Shown here piece by piece: positions 1 to 7,347 of a stretch of 27,059 bases of DNA (position 1 is its first letter; each line of letters opens with the position of its first letter). Below the pieces are notes generated by a model. That model did no database searches. It was not told where the DNA came from and worked only from the letters and a program-made list of their open reading frames with translations. The position numbers were made by a program, and so were the translations under genes. Source of the stretch: Deinococcus roseus (GTDB taxonomy: Bacteria > Deinococcota > Deinococci > Deinococcales > Deinococcaceae); contig NZ_BMOD01000041.1 in assembly GCF_014646895.1 (NCBI RefSeq), positions 1 to 27,059 of the forward strand. Reading direction: 5' to 3'.

Positions 1-81
1 GTCACCTGTCCCCTGTGGATTTTGAGAATCGGCAGTCAGGATAATCCTTCTTCTCCAGGTGTGCAAAAGGGTTGCAAGTTC

Positions 82-113
82 AAGAAACCGGAAACTTGCG
101 TCTCCGGTTTCTT
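82..113. terminator. Inverted repeat downstream of the tRNA genes, possible terminator
   Basis: An 11-bp perfect inverted repeat (82-92 against 103-113) encloses a 10-nt loop. It lies 17 bp beyond the 3' end of the minus-strand tRNA-Val gene, where a terminator would be expected. A clean T-tract is missing on the minus strand; on the plus strand TTCTTCTTTC overlaps and follows the stem. A second inverted pair (GCAAGTT 74-80 with AACTTGC 93-99) overlaps it and could form a competing hairpin. The rest of 1-129 shows nothing recognisable. Confidence 0.4.
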
Positions 114-129
114 CTTTCACAGTCTCTGG

Positions 130-204
<75 letters not shown>

Positions 205-209
205 CCAAA

Positions 210-285
<76 letters not shown>

Positions 286-315
286 TCAAAACGCCAGCGC
301 TCGCAGGCGAGAATC

Positions 316-344
316 AAAGTAGCATCAAATCGGACAAAAGTCAA
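316..344 (-). promoter_or_regulatory. Sigma70-type promoter of the tRNA pair
   Basis: On the minus strand a TTGACT -35 box (339-344) and a TACTTT -10 box (316-321) are separated by exactly 17 bp. The predicted start lies about 25 bp before the mature 5' end of the tRNA at 282. It is the best classical two-box promoter in the window and is correctly placed for the tRNA genes. Confidence 0.75.
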
Positions 345-530
345 ATTTCTGGCAGGGTGCACAGCCCCAAAACCACAGCCATCCGGGCCAGAAGCGTTCC
401 AGTCAGCAATTCCCTTCAGGCATCCACCAGGGATTCATGGGCCATGAGATGTCTGAAACCCAACTTGGTTTTTGCTCACATTTGGCGTACCCTGACTAGA
501 AGTCAAGTCTGGAAAGATGGGCTTTCCACA
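345..530. other. Non-coding gap upstream of glgA
   Basis: Together with 283-344 this makes a gene-free stretch of about 330 bp between the divergent tRNA genes and glgA. Apart from the tRNA promoter, a candidate glgA promoter at 465-493 and the tandem repeat at 531-604, no gene or structured RNA was recognised. The open frame here has repeat-derived, low-complexity translation and no convincing start. Confidence 0.6.
465..493 (+). promoter_or_regulatory. Candidate glgA promoter
   Basis: TTGGTT (465-470) and TACCCT (488-493) have a 17-bp spacer and fit a TTGACN/TANNNT promoter loosely. It would give a leader of about 110 nt that includes the tandem repeat. Only the -10 pattern and the spacing support it, so this is tentative. 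Confidence 0.3.
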
Positions 531-604
531 AAACCCTTCAAAGCTCTTCAAAACCCTTCAAAGCTCTTCAAAACCCTTCAAAGCTCCACAAAGCTCCACA
601 AAGC
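531..604 (+). repeat. 20-bp tandem repeat ending just before the glgA start region
   Basis: The unit AAACCCTTCAAAGCTCTTCA occurs exactly at 531-550 and 551-570. A third copy at 571-590 ends in CCACA instead of TTTCA-like sequence (AAGCTCCACA). The 10-bp half unit AAGCTCCACA then repeats at 591-600, followed by AAGC. The array ends within 10 bp of the glgA start codon and includes the bases leading into its ribosome-binding region, so copy-number change would alter the leader directly. Confidence 0.9.
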
Positions 605-612
605 GAGGATGA

Positions 613-2001
613 ATGATGCCGCATTCTAAATTGCACGTCCTGCACGTATCCACTGAAGTGTTTCCCTTTTCCAGGACTGGAGGCCTCGCTGATGTTGCCG
701 GAGCACTCCCCTACGCCCTGCAAAAACACGGGCACACGTCCAGCACCCTGAGCCCCTGGTACGAAACCCTGCAGACCCCCCACCCACCTGAAGTGATCAA
801 GACCTTTCATGTGCATGGAATTGGCAATGTCAACCTGGGTCAGGTGGTGCTGGATGGGGTCAGCCACTACTTCCTGAACTTTCCGCTGGTGCACACCCCC
901 AAACTGTACGGCTATGAGAACGACCCGGAGCGTTTTGCCCGTTTCTGTCTGGCCTCCATGCACGCCCTCTTGCATCTGCCGCATGTGGATGTGCTGCACG
1001 CCCACGACTGGGGGGTGGGTCTGCTGCCCGCCATGATCCAGTACGCTGCGCCCCATCCCAGGCTGCACGGCATCAGCACGGCTTTCACCATCCACAACCT
1101 GCAACACCAGGGCCGCTGGAACCCACAGGATGTGCTGTCCTGGACGCACCTTCCTTCTTATCTGGTGCATCCAGATGGGGTGGAGTTCTTTGGGGATGTC
1201 AATTACATCAAGTCAGGCATCCGTTACGCCGATGTGGTCACCACCGTTTCTCCCACCTATGCCCAGGAAGTCACCACCCCCACTTACGGCGAGGGACTGG
1301 ACGGCATCCTCCGGCAGAGCCAGTATCAGGGCAAACTGCGCGGCATCCTGAACGGCCTGGACACCGACCGCTGGGACCCCCGAACAGACCCGGACATCGT
1401 GCAATTCAGCGATTATGCAGGCAAACAGGCTGCACGTGATGCACTGCGTCAGGAATTCGGCTTTGATGACAAACCCATCCTGGCTGCCGTGACCCGTCTG
1501 GCCACCCAGAAGGGCCTGGATCTGATCCTGCCTTTCCTGCAGGAACTGCTGCAGGACTGGAACCTGCTGATTCTGGGGGGCGGAGATGCCAACCTGGAAG
1601 GGATTTTCACGGTGCTGGATGAGCACGTGCCTTCGTTCAAGTTCAGGTCTGGCATGCAAGAAGCCCTGTCCCACCGCATTTACGCGGGTGCGGATGCTTT
1701 CCTGATGCCCAGCCGTTTTGAACCCTGCGGCCTGAGCCAGATGATCAGCATGCGTTACGGAACCGTTCCCATTGTGAGGGACACCGGAGGGCTGCATGAC
1801 ACCGTTCCTCCCCATCTGGGTTTCCGCTTCCGTGATGCCACCCCTCAGGCCCTCAGAAACGTGCTGAAAGAAGCCCGTGGGGTCTACGAAGACCGGGGAG
1901 CCTGGGAGTACCGTGCCCAGGAAGGCATGAAGCAGGACTTCTCCTGGGAGAAAGCCGCTGCAGAATACATCGCGCTGTACCGGACCCTCCTGGAAGACTG
2001 A
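613..2001 (+). CDS. glgA: Glycogen synthase (ADP-glucose type)
   Basis: GlgA transfers glucose from ADP-glucose to growing alpha-1,4-glucan chains in the cytoplasm. The 462-residue product has the usual length and GT5/GT-B layout. The N-terminal nucleotide-sugar motif is SRTGGLADVAGALP (residues 20-33), with Arg where the common form has Lys. HAHDWGVGLLP and the linker ILNGLDTDRWDP follow. The C-terminal half has the donor-site motif SRFEPCGLSQ and the glycine-rich segment VRDTGGLHDTV. Two adjacent in-frame ATG codons (613 and 616) are possible starts, preceded by GCGAGGA. The leader carries a tandem repeat. Transcription ends at a strong hairpin at 2016-2043. No other glycogen gene is adjacent, so it is probably monocistronic here. 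Confidence 0.95.
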   Translation: MMPHSKLHVLHVSTEVFPFSRTGGLADVAGALPYALQKHGHTSSTLSPWYETLQTPHPPEVIKTFHVHGIGNVNLGQVVLDGVSHYFLNFPLVHTPKLYGYENDPERFARFCLASMHALLHLPHVDVLHAHDWGVGLLPAMIQYAAPHPRLHGISTAFTIHNLQHQGRWNPQDVLSWTHLPSYLVHPDGVEFFGDVNYIKSGIRYADVVTTVSPTYAQEVTTPTYGEGLDGILRQSQYQGKLRGILNGLDTDRWDPRTDPDIVQFSDYAGKQAARDALRQEFGFDDKPILAAVTRLATQKGLDLILPFLQELLQDWNLLILGGGDANLEGIFTVLDEHVPSFKFRSGMQEALSHRIYAGADAFLMPSRFEPCGLSQMISMRYGTVPIVRDTGGLHDTVPPHLGFRFRDATPQALRNVLKEARGVYEDRGAWEYRAQEGMKQDFSWEKAAAEYIALYRTLLED

Positions 2002-2015
2002 ACACCTCTTGAAAA

Positions 2016-2043
2016 AGAAAGGGCGCATGACTGCGCCCTTTCT
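2016..2043. terminator. Bidirectional terminator between glgA and the PfpI-family gene
   Basis: A 12-bp perfect stem (2016-2027 with 2032-2043) has the 4-nt loop TGAC. On the plus strand it is followed by GGTGTTTTTC; on the minus strand it is followed by CTTTTTC. It sits between the two convergent stop codons (2001 and 2059), so it serves both genes. Confidence 0.85.
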
Positions 2044-2058
2044 GGTGTTTTTCTGCTT

Positions 2059-2559
2059 TCAGAACAGATCCACAAAAGCCTTGACAAATCCAGGCAGGTC
2101 GTCCACGTGCTGCGCGGTCACCAGGTTGCCAGCCACCACCACGCGCTCCTCCAGGTAATTGGCTCCGGCATGCTCCAGATCCTCACGGATGGACATGAAC
2201 CCGGTCAGGGTGCGGCCTTTCACCACTTTGGCGCTGATCAGGGCCCAGCCACCGTGACACACAGCACCCAGGGGTTTCTTCTGGGCATCAATGTCATGGA
2301 TCAGGCTGGTCATGCTCTTGTGGCGGCGGATGCGGTCCGGGGCAAAGCCACCAGGAACAATCAGGCCCGCGAGGTCATCGGCCTTCACATCTTCCGCAGC
2401 GATGGTCGCATCGATGGTGAAAGGGGTCTTGCCATGGTAGGTGGCCACTTTGGGACCGATCACCACCACGCCAAAACCGGCTTCCTGCACACGGTAGTAA
2501 GGGTAGATCACTTCACGCTCGTCAAAGTAGTCCTCGATCAGAATGCCAATCAGTTTCAT
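2059..2559 (-). CDS. DJ-1/PfpI family protein (type 1 glutamine amidotransferase fold)
   Basis: This 166-residue protein matches the short PfpI/YhbO group of the DJ-1 superfamily. The nucleophile elbow is AVCHGG (Cys101, His102), preceded by the typical LIVPGGFAPD strand-turn at about 66-75. Family members have been reported as peptidases, deglycases or general stress proteins, so the exact reaction is uncertain. The ATG at 2559 has no Shine-Dalgarno sequence; a TAAAAT box lies 9 nt upstream. The gene stands alone on the minus strand, convergent with glgA and separated from the alpha/beta hydrolase upstream by about 157 bp containing a perfect palindrome. Confidence 0.85.
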   Translation of the reverse strand: MKLIGILIEDYFDEREVIYPYYRVQEAGFGVVVIGPKVATYHGKTPFTIDATIAAEDVKADDLAGLIVPGGFAPDRIRRHKSMTSLIHDIDAQKKPLGAVCHGGWALISAKVVKGRTLTGFMSIREDLEHAGANYLEERVVVAGNLVTAQHVDDLPGFVKAFVDLF

Positions 2560-2568
2560 ACAGGGACC

Positions 2569-2574
2569 ATTTTA
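2569..2574 (-). promoter_or_regulatory. TAAAAT -10 box of the PfpI-family gene
   Basis: The minus strand reads TAAAAT, 9 nt before the ATG at 2559. It fits TANNNT with slightly longer spacing than most leaderless genes here. No clear -35 box is visible. Confidence 0.5.
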
Positions 2575-2633
2575 CAGGGCAAGGGGGAAAGTTGCCTGAG
2601 AGGTTTAGAGGGGATGAGGAAAAGCACCCGTAG

Positions 2634-2653
2634 GGGCGAGGCATGCCTCGCCC
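2634..2653. repeat. 20-bp perfect palindrome GGGCGAGGCATGCCTCGCCC
   Basis: The sequence is fully self-complementary and is flanked by TAG on the left and TGCGG on the right. It lies in the gap between two minus-strand genes, 64 bp past the end of the hydrolase gene. Phrases of this type (TAGGGGCGAGGCATGCCTCGCCC) recur as small dispersed repeats in several bacterial genomes; calling it a dispersed repeat here is inference, since only one copy is in the window. It might also act as a transcript-end hairpin, but there is no T-tract. Confidence 0.7.
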
Positions 2654-2716
2654 TGCGGAAGAAATCTGAATTGGGTTTGTGAGGTCACACCACGCTGCGC
2701 CCTCACAACAGAAACC

Positions 2717-3427
2717 TCAGCCCCGCACATCCTCCAGAAATTCCAGCACTGCAGCATTGAATCCATCGGGGTCCAGCAGGTTGCTGAGGTGAGCGGTTTT
2801 GAGTTCCACGTATTTGCCCCCTGTGACTTCTGCAATCTCTCTGGCCGCTTCTTCAGGGATCAGGGTGTCCTCGCTGCCGCCAATCACCAGCACAGGAATG
2901 TTCAATCTGGACAGGGCTTCGTGGGAGTCCGGACGGTCTGCCATGGCGCGTTGTGCTGCTGCCACCCCTTCAGGACTGGCCTGCAGGATCATGGTTTTCA
3001 CGCTGTCCTGGATGTCCTCGGGAGCATCTTCTCCCACCAGACCGGGCAGCATCGCGTCCAGGGCCACCTGGGTGCCTTCCTCCAGCACTTTCTGGGCCAT
3101 GGTGAGGCGTTTTTGCCTGCCCTCCTGGGTGTCCTGTCCCATGCGGGTGTTGGCAAAAATGGCCGCACTGAAGCGCTCTGGAGCCAGGGCCAGCAGGCGC
3201 ATCAGCACATACCCTCCCATGCTGAGCCCCAGACCCACCACGCCCTCCTGAGGCAGGGCTTTCAGCAATTGCTGGGCGTGTCCTTCCAGGGAATCCAGGG
3301 TGCCCTGCTGGCCTCCAAAACCGGGAAAGTTGGGGGCAAAAACCTCCTCCCCGGCGTCATAAAGTTCCTGTTGCAAAAGGGAATACATCTGGCTGTTCAG
3401 GGGAAAAGCATGCAAAAGCAGAATCAT
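2717..3427 (-). CDS. Alpha/beta hydrolase
   Basis: This 236-residue protein has the canonical hydrolase triad. The nucleophile is Ser69 in GLSMGG, the acid is probably Asp187 in GGSEDTLIP, and the base is His213 in TAHLSNL near the C-terminus. The oxyanion-hole region is LHAFPLN (residues 5-11). No signal peptide or membrane segment is visible, so it should be cytoplasmic. The substrate cannot be told from sequence; relatives include esterases and 3-oxoadipate enol-lactonase-like enzymes. The ATG at 3427 follows a TAAACT box by 6 nt with no ribosome-binding site. That box lies inside a heptamer repeat arm shared with the divergent trmJ gene. Confidence 0.85.
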   Translation of the reverse strand: MILLLHAFPLNSQMYSLLQQELYDAGEEVFAPNFPGFGGQQGTLDSLEGHAQQLLKALPQEGVVGLGLSMGGYVLMRLLALAPERFSAAIFANTRMGQDTQEGRQKRLTMAQKVLEEGTQVALDAMLPGLVGEDAPEDIQDSVKTMILQASPEGVAAAQRAMADRPDSHEALSRLNIPVLVIGGSEDTLIPEEAAREIAEVTGGKYVELKTAHLSNLLDPDGFNAAVLEFLEDVRG

Positions 3428-3433
3428 GATCTG

Positions 3434-3439
3434 AGTTTA
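3434..3439 (-). promoter_or_regulatory. TAAACT -10 box of the alpha/beta hydrolase, within the repeat arm
   Basis: On the minus strand TAAACT is followed after exactly 6 nt by the ATG at 3427. A GTGACC at 3456-3461 (minus strand), 16 bp further upstream, could act as a weak -35; it is also made of repeat sequence. Confidence 0.65.
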
Positions 3440-3548
3440 CAGTTCACAGTTTACAGGTCACAGCATCTGAACAAACATTGCTCTGGGCATCCCCGGCATT
3501 CACAGAGAAAAGAAAACATCCAAACTGTTCACTGTGAACTGTAGACTG

Positions 3549-3554
3549 TAAACT
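3549..3554 (+). promoter_or_regulatory. TAAACT -10 box of trmJ, within the repeat arm
   Basis: TAAACT is followed by CTTCCC and the ATG at 3561, so the spacing is 6 nt and there is no ribosome-binding site. It mirrors the box of the divergent hydrolase gene. TGTTCA at 3526-3531, 17 bp upstream, is a weak -35 candidate. Confidence 0.65.
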
Positions 3555-3560
3555 CTTCCC

Positions 3561-4301
3561 ATGTCGGCTTTTGCCCTGAGCGTGATCCTCGTTTCCCCCA
3601 AAACCCCCGGTAACATCGGTTCTGCTGCCAGAGCCATGAAGAACATGGGTGCCAACGATCTGCGGATTGTGGCCCCCAGATGCAACGTGCTGGACAGCGA
3701 AGCCATTGCTTTCAGCGTGCATGCAGAAGAACTGGTCCGTCAGGCCCCCATTTTTGCCACCCTGGAAGAGGCCACTGCAGACCTGGATTTCCTGATGGGC
3801 ACCACAGCCCGCCAGCGGGACGATCTGCCCGAACCCATCTTTCCTTCTGAGGTAAAACCCATGCTGGCTGCGTTTCAGAAGGTGGGTGTGGTTTTTGGCC
3901 GTGAAGAATCGGGCCTGACCACCGATGAACTGGCCCGCTGCCAGTCGGTGCTGCGCATTCCCACCTCGGATTATGCGTCTCTGAACCTTGCTCAGGCTGT
4001 GCTGCTCTGCTGCTATGAGCTTCTGCAAGCAGAACGCAGCTCTGGTGCCGTCCCGGTGCCTGTGACAGAGGCCACCGATCTGGCCCCCAGAGAGCAGATG
4101 GAGCGCTTTTACGAGCAGTTGCAAGACTTCATTCTGAAGGTGAACTACACCGATCAGCCCCGTCTGAAACACAAGATGCGCCAGATGCGCAAGGTCTTCG
4201 ATCAGGCCCGCATGACCGAAGACCAGATTCGCATGCTGCGCGGCCTGTGGGCGCAGGCTTTGTGGGCCGCCAAGAGCAAGAAGTTCATCATTGAGGATTG
4301 A
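3561..4301 (+). CDS. trmJ: tRNA 2'-O-methyltransferase of the TrmJ type
   Basis: The product belongs to the SPOUT class that uses S-adenosylmethionine and a trefoil knot. TrmJ methylates the ribose of residue 32 in several tRNAs. All three SPOUT motifs are present: PGNIGSAARAMKNMG near the N-terminus (the Asn/Arg catalytic region), VVFGREESGLTTDEL in the middle, and IPTSDYASLNLAQAV forming the knot. A C-terminal extension of about 80 residues (from MERFYEQLQ), rich in Lys/Arg, matches the TrmJ-specific dimer and tRNA-binding region and separates it from TrmH and TrmL. Length (246 aa) is normal. Transcription is probably leaderless from a -10 box lying in the repeat arm. Six bp after the stop another heptamer array begins. 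Confidence 0.88.
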   Translation: MSAFALSVILVSPKTPGNIGSAARAMKNMGANDLRIVAPRCNVLDSEAIAFSVHAEELVRQAPIFATLEEATADLDFLMGTTARQRDDLPEPIFPSEVKPMLAAFQKVGVVFGREESGLTTDELARCQSVLRIPTSDYASLNLAQAVLLCCYELLQAERSSGAVPVPVTEATDLAPREQMERFYEQLQDFILKVNYTDQPRLKHKMRQMRKVFDQARMTEDQIRMLRGLWAQALWAAKSKKFIIED

Positions 4302-4306
4302 GATGG

Positions 4307-4427
4307 GCCGAGAGCCGAGAGCCGAGAGCCGAGAGCGTACTGTGCAAAAGCTTCGGTAGCATGTCAAATCCCTAAAGCTTGAGCAAGAGCATTTTTTGCC
4401 CTCGGCCCTGTGCCCTCGGCTCTCGGC
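4307..4427. repeat. Paired inverted heptamer arrays (unit GCCGAGA)
   Basis: The left arm has four exact GCCGAGA units at 4307-4334. The right arm at 4400-4427 has four units in the opposite orientation: CCTCGGC, CCTGTGC (degenerate), CCTCGGC, TCTCGGC. The 65-bp centre contains AAAAGCTT (4346-4353) and AAAGCTT (4374-4380). The four-plus-four layout and total length (121 bp) match the TTYACAG element at 3436-3552. It fills nearly the whole gap between trmJ and the downstream kinase gene. Confidence 0.9.
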
Positions 4428-4445
4428 CTCCGGAAGGGAGCCCCA

Positions 4446-6200
4446 ATGACCATGAAACCCCTGGATTTCCTGCATCCGGCCAGTGAACCCGAGCAACTGT
4501 CGCGCAGTGTGCGGCTGGCCCGCAATGTGATGCCGCCACTGATTCTGATTCTGGTGCTGGGGTTTGAGACCCTGATGCGTTTGTGGGTGGAGCCGCATGC
4601 CACCATTGCAAGACTGCTGTTTTATGGCGGAGTGGGGCCGATCACCACCTATTTCACCATTGCCTGGATTCTGGAAGGGATCAAGGTGCGGGCCAGAATG
4701 GAGTTGGAGCAGGCGAGGCTCTACAAGGAACTGGACACCGTACAGGTGCTGATCAAGCGTCTGGCAGAGGCCAGCGATCTGGAAGAGGTGCTGGATGTGG
4801 CTGCCAGAGGTCTGGTGCAGGCTTCCGGGGCAAAATCGGGCATGCTGATCCTGTCTGGCAATGTGTACCGGGTGGTTGAGGAAGACGGATCCCTGCACAG
4901 CAATCCAGGGATCTTTCCACGGGACATCCCCAGGGTGATCGAGCACCGGGGCGCAGAGCAGGGCATCCTGATTGCGGTGCCGTTTTACTCTTCTGGCACC
5001 CTGGTGGGTGGGGCTTACCTGAAATTTGATCTGGAGATGTCCAGCGAGCAGCGCACCCTGGTGGAGGCCCTTTCTGGCGAGGTGGGCACGGCCATCGAAG
5101 CGGCGCAGCAGCGCACCCGTGATCTGATGACGCTGTATCAGGTGGATGAGTCCATCCGGGCGGAGCGCAACATGAACCGCCTGCTGGAAAGCGTGCTGAC
5201 CCGCATGATGGAGCGCAGCGCTGCAGAGGCAGGCTTTGCGTACCTGATGGATCAGGATGGGGTCCTCAGGCTGGTGTGGGCCAGGGATTTCGCAGGCCGG
5301 ACCCATCAGGGTGGAGCGGTCAGCACTTTTGCCCGTGAGGTGGCAGAGGCCCGCATTCCCCTGATGACCACTGACGCACCTGCCCAGACCATGCTCCCTG
5401 AGGCCTCACATGCCATCGGGGTGCCCATGCTGGAAGGGGAGCACCTGGAGGGGGTGCTGGTGCTGGCCTACCAGCACAATGCACCTCTGGAGGGACCTGG
5501 GGTGCAATTGCTGGCCCTGATGGGCAATCAGGCCACCCTGGCGGTGCGCAATGCCCGTGCTTACCTGTACTCCGAAGAACTCGCGATCAACGAGGAACGC
5601 AACCGCATTGCCCGTGAGATTCACGATGGAATCGCGCAGAGCCTGGCTTTCACTGCCATCAAACTGGATCTGGCTGAGCGCCTGCTGGAAAAAGACTTGG
5701 AGAAGGCCCGCAGTGAAATTGTGCTGTCCAAGCAAACCCTGCGGGAGCAGATCAAGGAGGTCAGGCGCAGCATTTTTGCCCTCAGACCCATTGATCTGGA
5801 GCGCTTTGGACTCACCGAGACCGTCAAGAAGTACGTCACGGATTTTGGAGAGCAGCACAACATCCTCACCGATTTGAATGTGCAGGGGGAGGTGCAGCTT
5901 TCTCCCAGCGATGAGGCGGTGATTTTCCGCATTTTGCAGGAAAGCCTCAACAATGTGGCCAAGCACTCCCAGGCCAGACGGGTGTGGGTGTCCTTGCTGG
6001 CCGGAGCCACCGTCACCCTGATGGTGGGAGACGATGGGAAGGGTTTCGATCCTGCCCAGGTGGGAGAACGGGTCACCACTGCAGGAGGTCTGGGCCTGAA
6101 GCAGATGGGAGAGCGCATTGAGGCCCGTGGAGGCACCCACCACATTGAAAGCCAGCTTGGAGAGGGCACCACGGTGACGGTGACTTTGCCCGCCCAGTGA
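4446..6200 (+). CDS. Sensor histidine kinase, NarX/DegS (HisKA_3) type with two GAF domains
   Basis: The protein has 584 residues. Two membrane helices lie near residues 29-47 and 55-76 with almost no extracytoplasmic loop, so sensing is likely intramembrane or cytoplasmic. Two GAF-like domains follow (about 105-235 and 255-385). The dimerisation motif NEERNRIAREIHDGIAQSL carries the phosphoacceptor His393. The ATPase domain has an N-box (LQESLNNVAKHS) and the glycine boxes DDGKGFD and GGLGLKQM. The ATG at 4446 follows GGAAGGGAG at good spacing; an in-frame GTG at 4410 lies inside the heptamer repeat and is unlikely. No NarL-type regulator is adjacent, so its partner lies elsewhere. The ligand is unknown. 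Confidence 0.88.
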   Translation: MTMKPLDFLHPASEPEQLSRSVRLARNVMPPLILILVLGFETLMRLWVEPHATIARLLFYGGVGPITTYFTIAWILEGIKVRARMELEQARLYKELDTVQVLIKRLAEASDLEEVLDVAARGLVQASGAKSGMLILSGNVYRVVEEDGSLHSNPGIFPRDIPRVIEHRGAEQGILIAVPFYSSGTLVGGAYLKFDLEMSSEQRTLVEALSGEVGTAIEAAQQRTRDLMTLYQVDESIRAERNMNRLLESVLTRMMERSAAEAGFAYLMDQDGVLRLVWARDFAGRTHQGGAVSTFAREVAEARIPLMTTDAPAQTMLPEASHAIGVPMLEGEHLEGVLVLAYQHNAPLEGPGVQLLALMGNQATLAVRNARAYLYSEELAINEERNRIAREIHDGIAQSLAFTAIKLDLAERLLEKDLEKARSEIVLSKQTLREQIKEVRRSIFALRPIDLERFGLTETVKKYVTDFGEQHNILTDLNVQGEVQLSPSDEAVIFRILQESLNNVAKHSQARRVWVSLLAGATVTLMVGDDGKGFDPAQVGERVTTAGGLGLKQMGERIEARGGTHHIESQLGEGTTVTVTLPAQ

Positions 6201-6248
6201 AGGACCATCAAACAGGCTTTAAGCACACCTTTTGTGCACCTGACGGGT

Positions 6249-6254
6249 TATATT
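6249..6254 (+). promoter_or_regulatory. TATATT -10 box of the M42 peptidase gene
   Basis: TATATT is followed by 7 nt and the ATG at 6262, the leaderless spacing. This favours 6262 over the in-frame TTG at 6253, which overlaps the box. No good -35 is visible. Confidence 0.65.
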
Positions 6255-6261
6255 GGTCCCA

Positions 6262-7305
6262 ATGAGCCACATCACTTTCCTGAAATCCCTGCTGGAAACC
6301 GCTGGGCCATCTGGCTACGAAGAACGGGCCACCTCGGCCTGGTTGCAGGAAGCCGCCACCTTTGCAGACCAGACCTACAAAGACCGTTATGGCAACGCCT
6401 TTGCAGTGCTCAATCCAGAGGGCAAAAACACCGTGATGCTTTCGGGGCACATCGATGAGATTGGAACCATTGTCACCCATGTGGACGACGGAGGATTGAT
6501 TTCCTTTCAGGGTCTGGGAGGCTGGGATCCCCAGGTGCTGGTGGGACAGCGCATCCGGCTGCTCGCTGAAGGTGGAGATGTGCTTGCAGTGGTGGGCAAG
6601 AAACCCATCCACCTGATGGATGCAGACGAGCGCTCCAAAGCCAGCAAAATTGATGATCTGTGGCTGGATGCTGCCCTGCCTGCAGAAGAAGTCAAAAACC
6701 GCGTGAAAGTGGGAACTCCTGGGCGTGTGGAGCAACCCGTGCTGTTTTCCGGGCGCAAAATCATCTCCCCTGCCCTGGACAACCGCATCGGGGCTTATGT
6801 GGTGCTGGAAGCCCTCAGGCGCATGAAGGAACTGGGGGTGCAGGAGAAAGTGGTGGCGGTGGCCAGCACCCAGGAGGAAATCGGGGCCTGGGGGGCCAGG
6901 GTGGCTGCTTATGGCCTGAATCCCGATCTGGCCTTCACCGTGGATCTGTGCTTCGAGAGCAAGGCTCCGGGGGTCAATGCCAAGAAATACGGCGAAAGCG
7001 AGTTTGGCAGTGGAACCGCCATCACGGTGGGGCCTTTCATCCATCCAACAGTGGCAAAAGGACTACAGGATGCGGCCAGCCAGCACAAACTGAAGTTCAC
7101 CCTCAGTGCCAGCAGAAACCACACCGCCACCGATGCAGACGAAATCCATCTGGTGCGCTCCGGGGTTCCAGGTGCGGTTTTGAGCATCCCATCCAGGTAC
7201 ATGCACTCTCCCAATGAAATTGTGGACCTGGATGATGTGGACAACACCATCGAACTGATTGCCCAGTATGTGCTGGGGGTTCAGGACTACAGCTTCATTC
7301 GGTGA
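6262..7305 (+). CDS. M42 family metallopeptidase (glutamyl aminopeptidase/endoglucanase-M type)
   Basis: M42 enzymes are dinuclear-metal aminopeptidases that form large cytoplasmic tetrahedral assemblies and trim peptides. This 347-residue protein shows the family's metal-site motifs in order: SGHIDEIG (His and Asp), DNRIGAYV (bridging Asp), TQEEIGAWGA (catalytic Glu-Glu), VDLCFES (Asp), and PSRYMHSPNEIVDLDDV near the C-terminus (His ligand). No signal peptide is seen. Substrate preference cannot be read from sequence; older names such as cellulase M are probably misleading. The start at ATG 6262 is set by the TATATT box 7 nt upstream. It stands between the kinase and menG with short gaps, but menG has its own -10 box. 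Confidence 0.88.
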   Translation: MSHITFLKSLLETAGPSGYEERATSAWLQEAATFADQTYKDRYGNAFAVLNPEGKNTVMLSGHIDEIGTIVTHVDDGGLISFQGLGGWDPQVLVGQRIRLLAEGGDVLAVVGKKPIHLMDADERSKASKIDDLWLDAALPAEEVKNRVKVGTPGRVEQPVLFSGRKIISPALDNRIGAYVVLEALRRMKELGVQEKVVAVASTQEEIGAWGARVAAYGLNPDLAFTVDLCFESKAPGVNAKKYGESEFGSGTAITVGPFIHPTVAKGLQDAASQHKLKFTLSASRNHTATDADEIHLVRSGVPGAVLSIPSRYMHSPNEIVDLDDVDNTIELIAQYVLGVQDYSFIR

Positions 7306-7334
7306 GGATCAACATTCGTCCCGGCTTCTTGTGC

Positions 7335-7340
7335 TAGGCT
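7335..7340 (+). promoter_or_regulatory. TAGGCT -10 box of menG
   Basis: TAGGCT lies 7 nt before the GTG at 7348, matching TANNNT with leaderless spacing. It supports the GTG start where no ribosome-binding site exists. Confidence 0.6.
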
Positions 7341-7347
7341 AAGCCTC

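Larger units (their letters stand above)
3433..3555. repeat. Paired inverted heptamer arrays (unit TTYACAG) between divergent genes
   Basis: The left arm has four contiguous heptamers at 3436-3463: TTTACAG, TTCACAG, TTTACAG, GTCACAG. The right arm has four in the opposite orientation at 3525-3552: CTGTTCA, CTGTGAA, CTGTAGA, CTGTAAA. A 61-bp centre separates them and holds one more TTCACAG. Both outer ends extend the symmetry by GAG/CTC. The arms lie 6-8 bp from the start codons of the divergent hydrolase and trmJ genes and contain both of their -10 boxes. Confidence 0.9.

Noticed and set aside
357..629. Small plus-strand gene before glgA
   Set aside because: Its second half is the translated tandem repeat, it overlaps the glgA start, and it has no start signal or recognisable sequence.
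3433..4427. CRISPR array
   Set aside because: The repeats are contiguous 7-bp units without spacers and are arranged as inverted arms; no cas gene is present.
3444..5306. Minus-strand open frame of 620 codons
   Set aside because: It lies antisense to trmJ and the kinase, which have clear motifs. Its translation is rich in His, Gln and Gly, typical of a shadow frame in this base composition.
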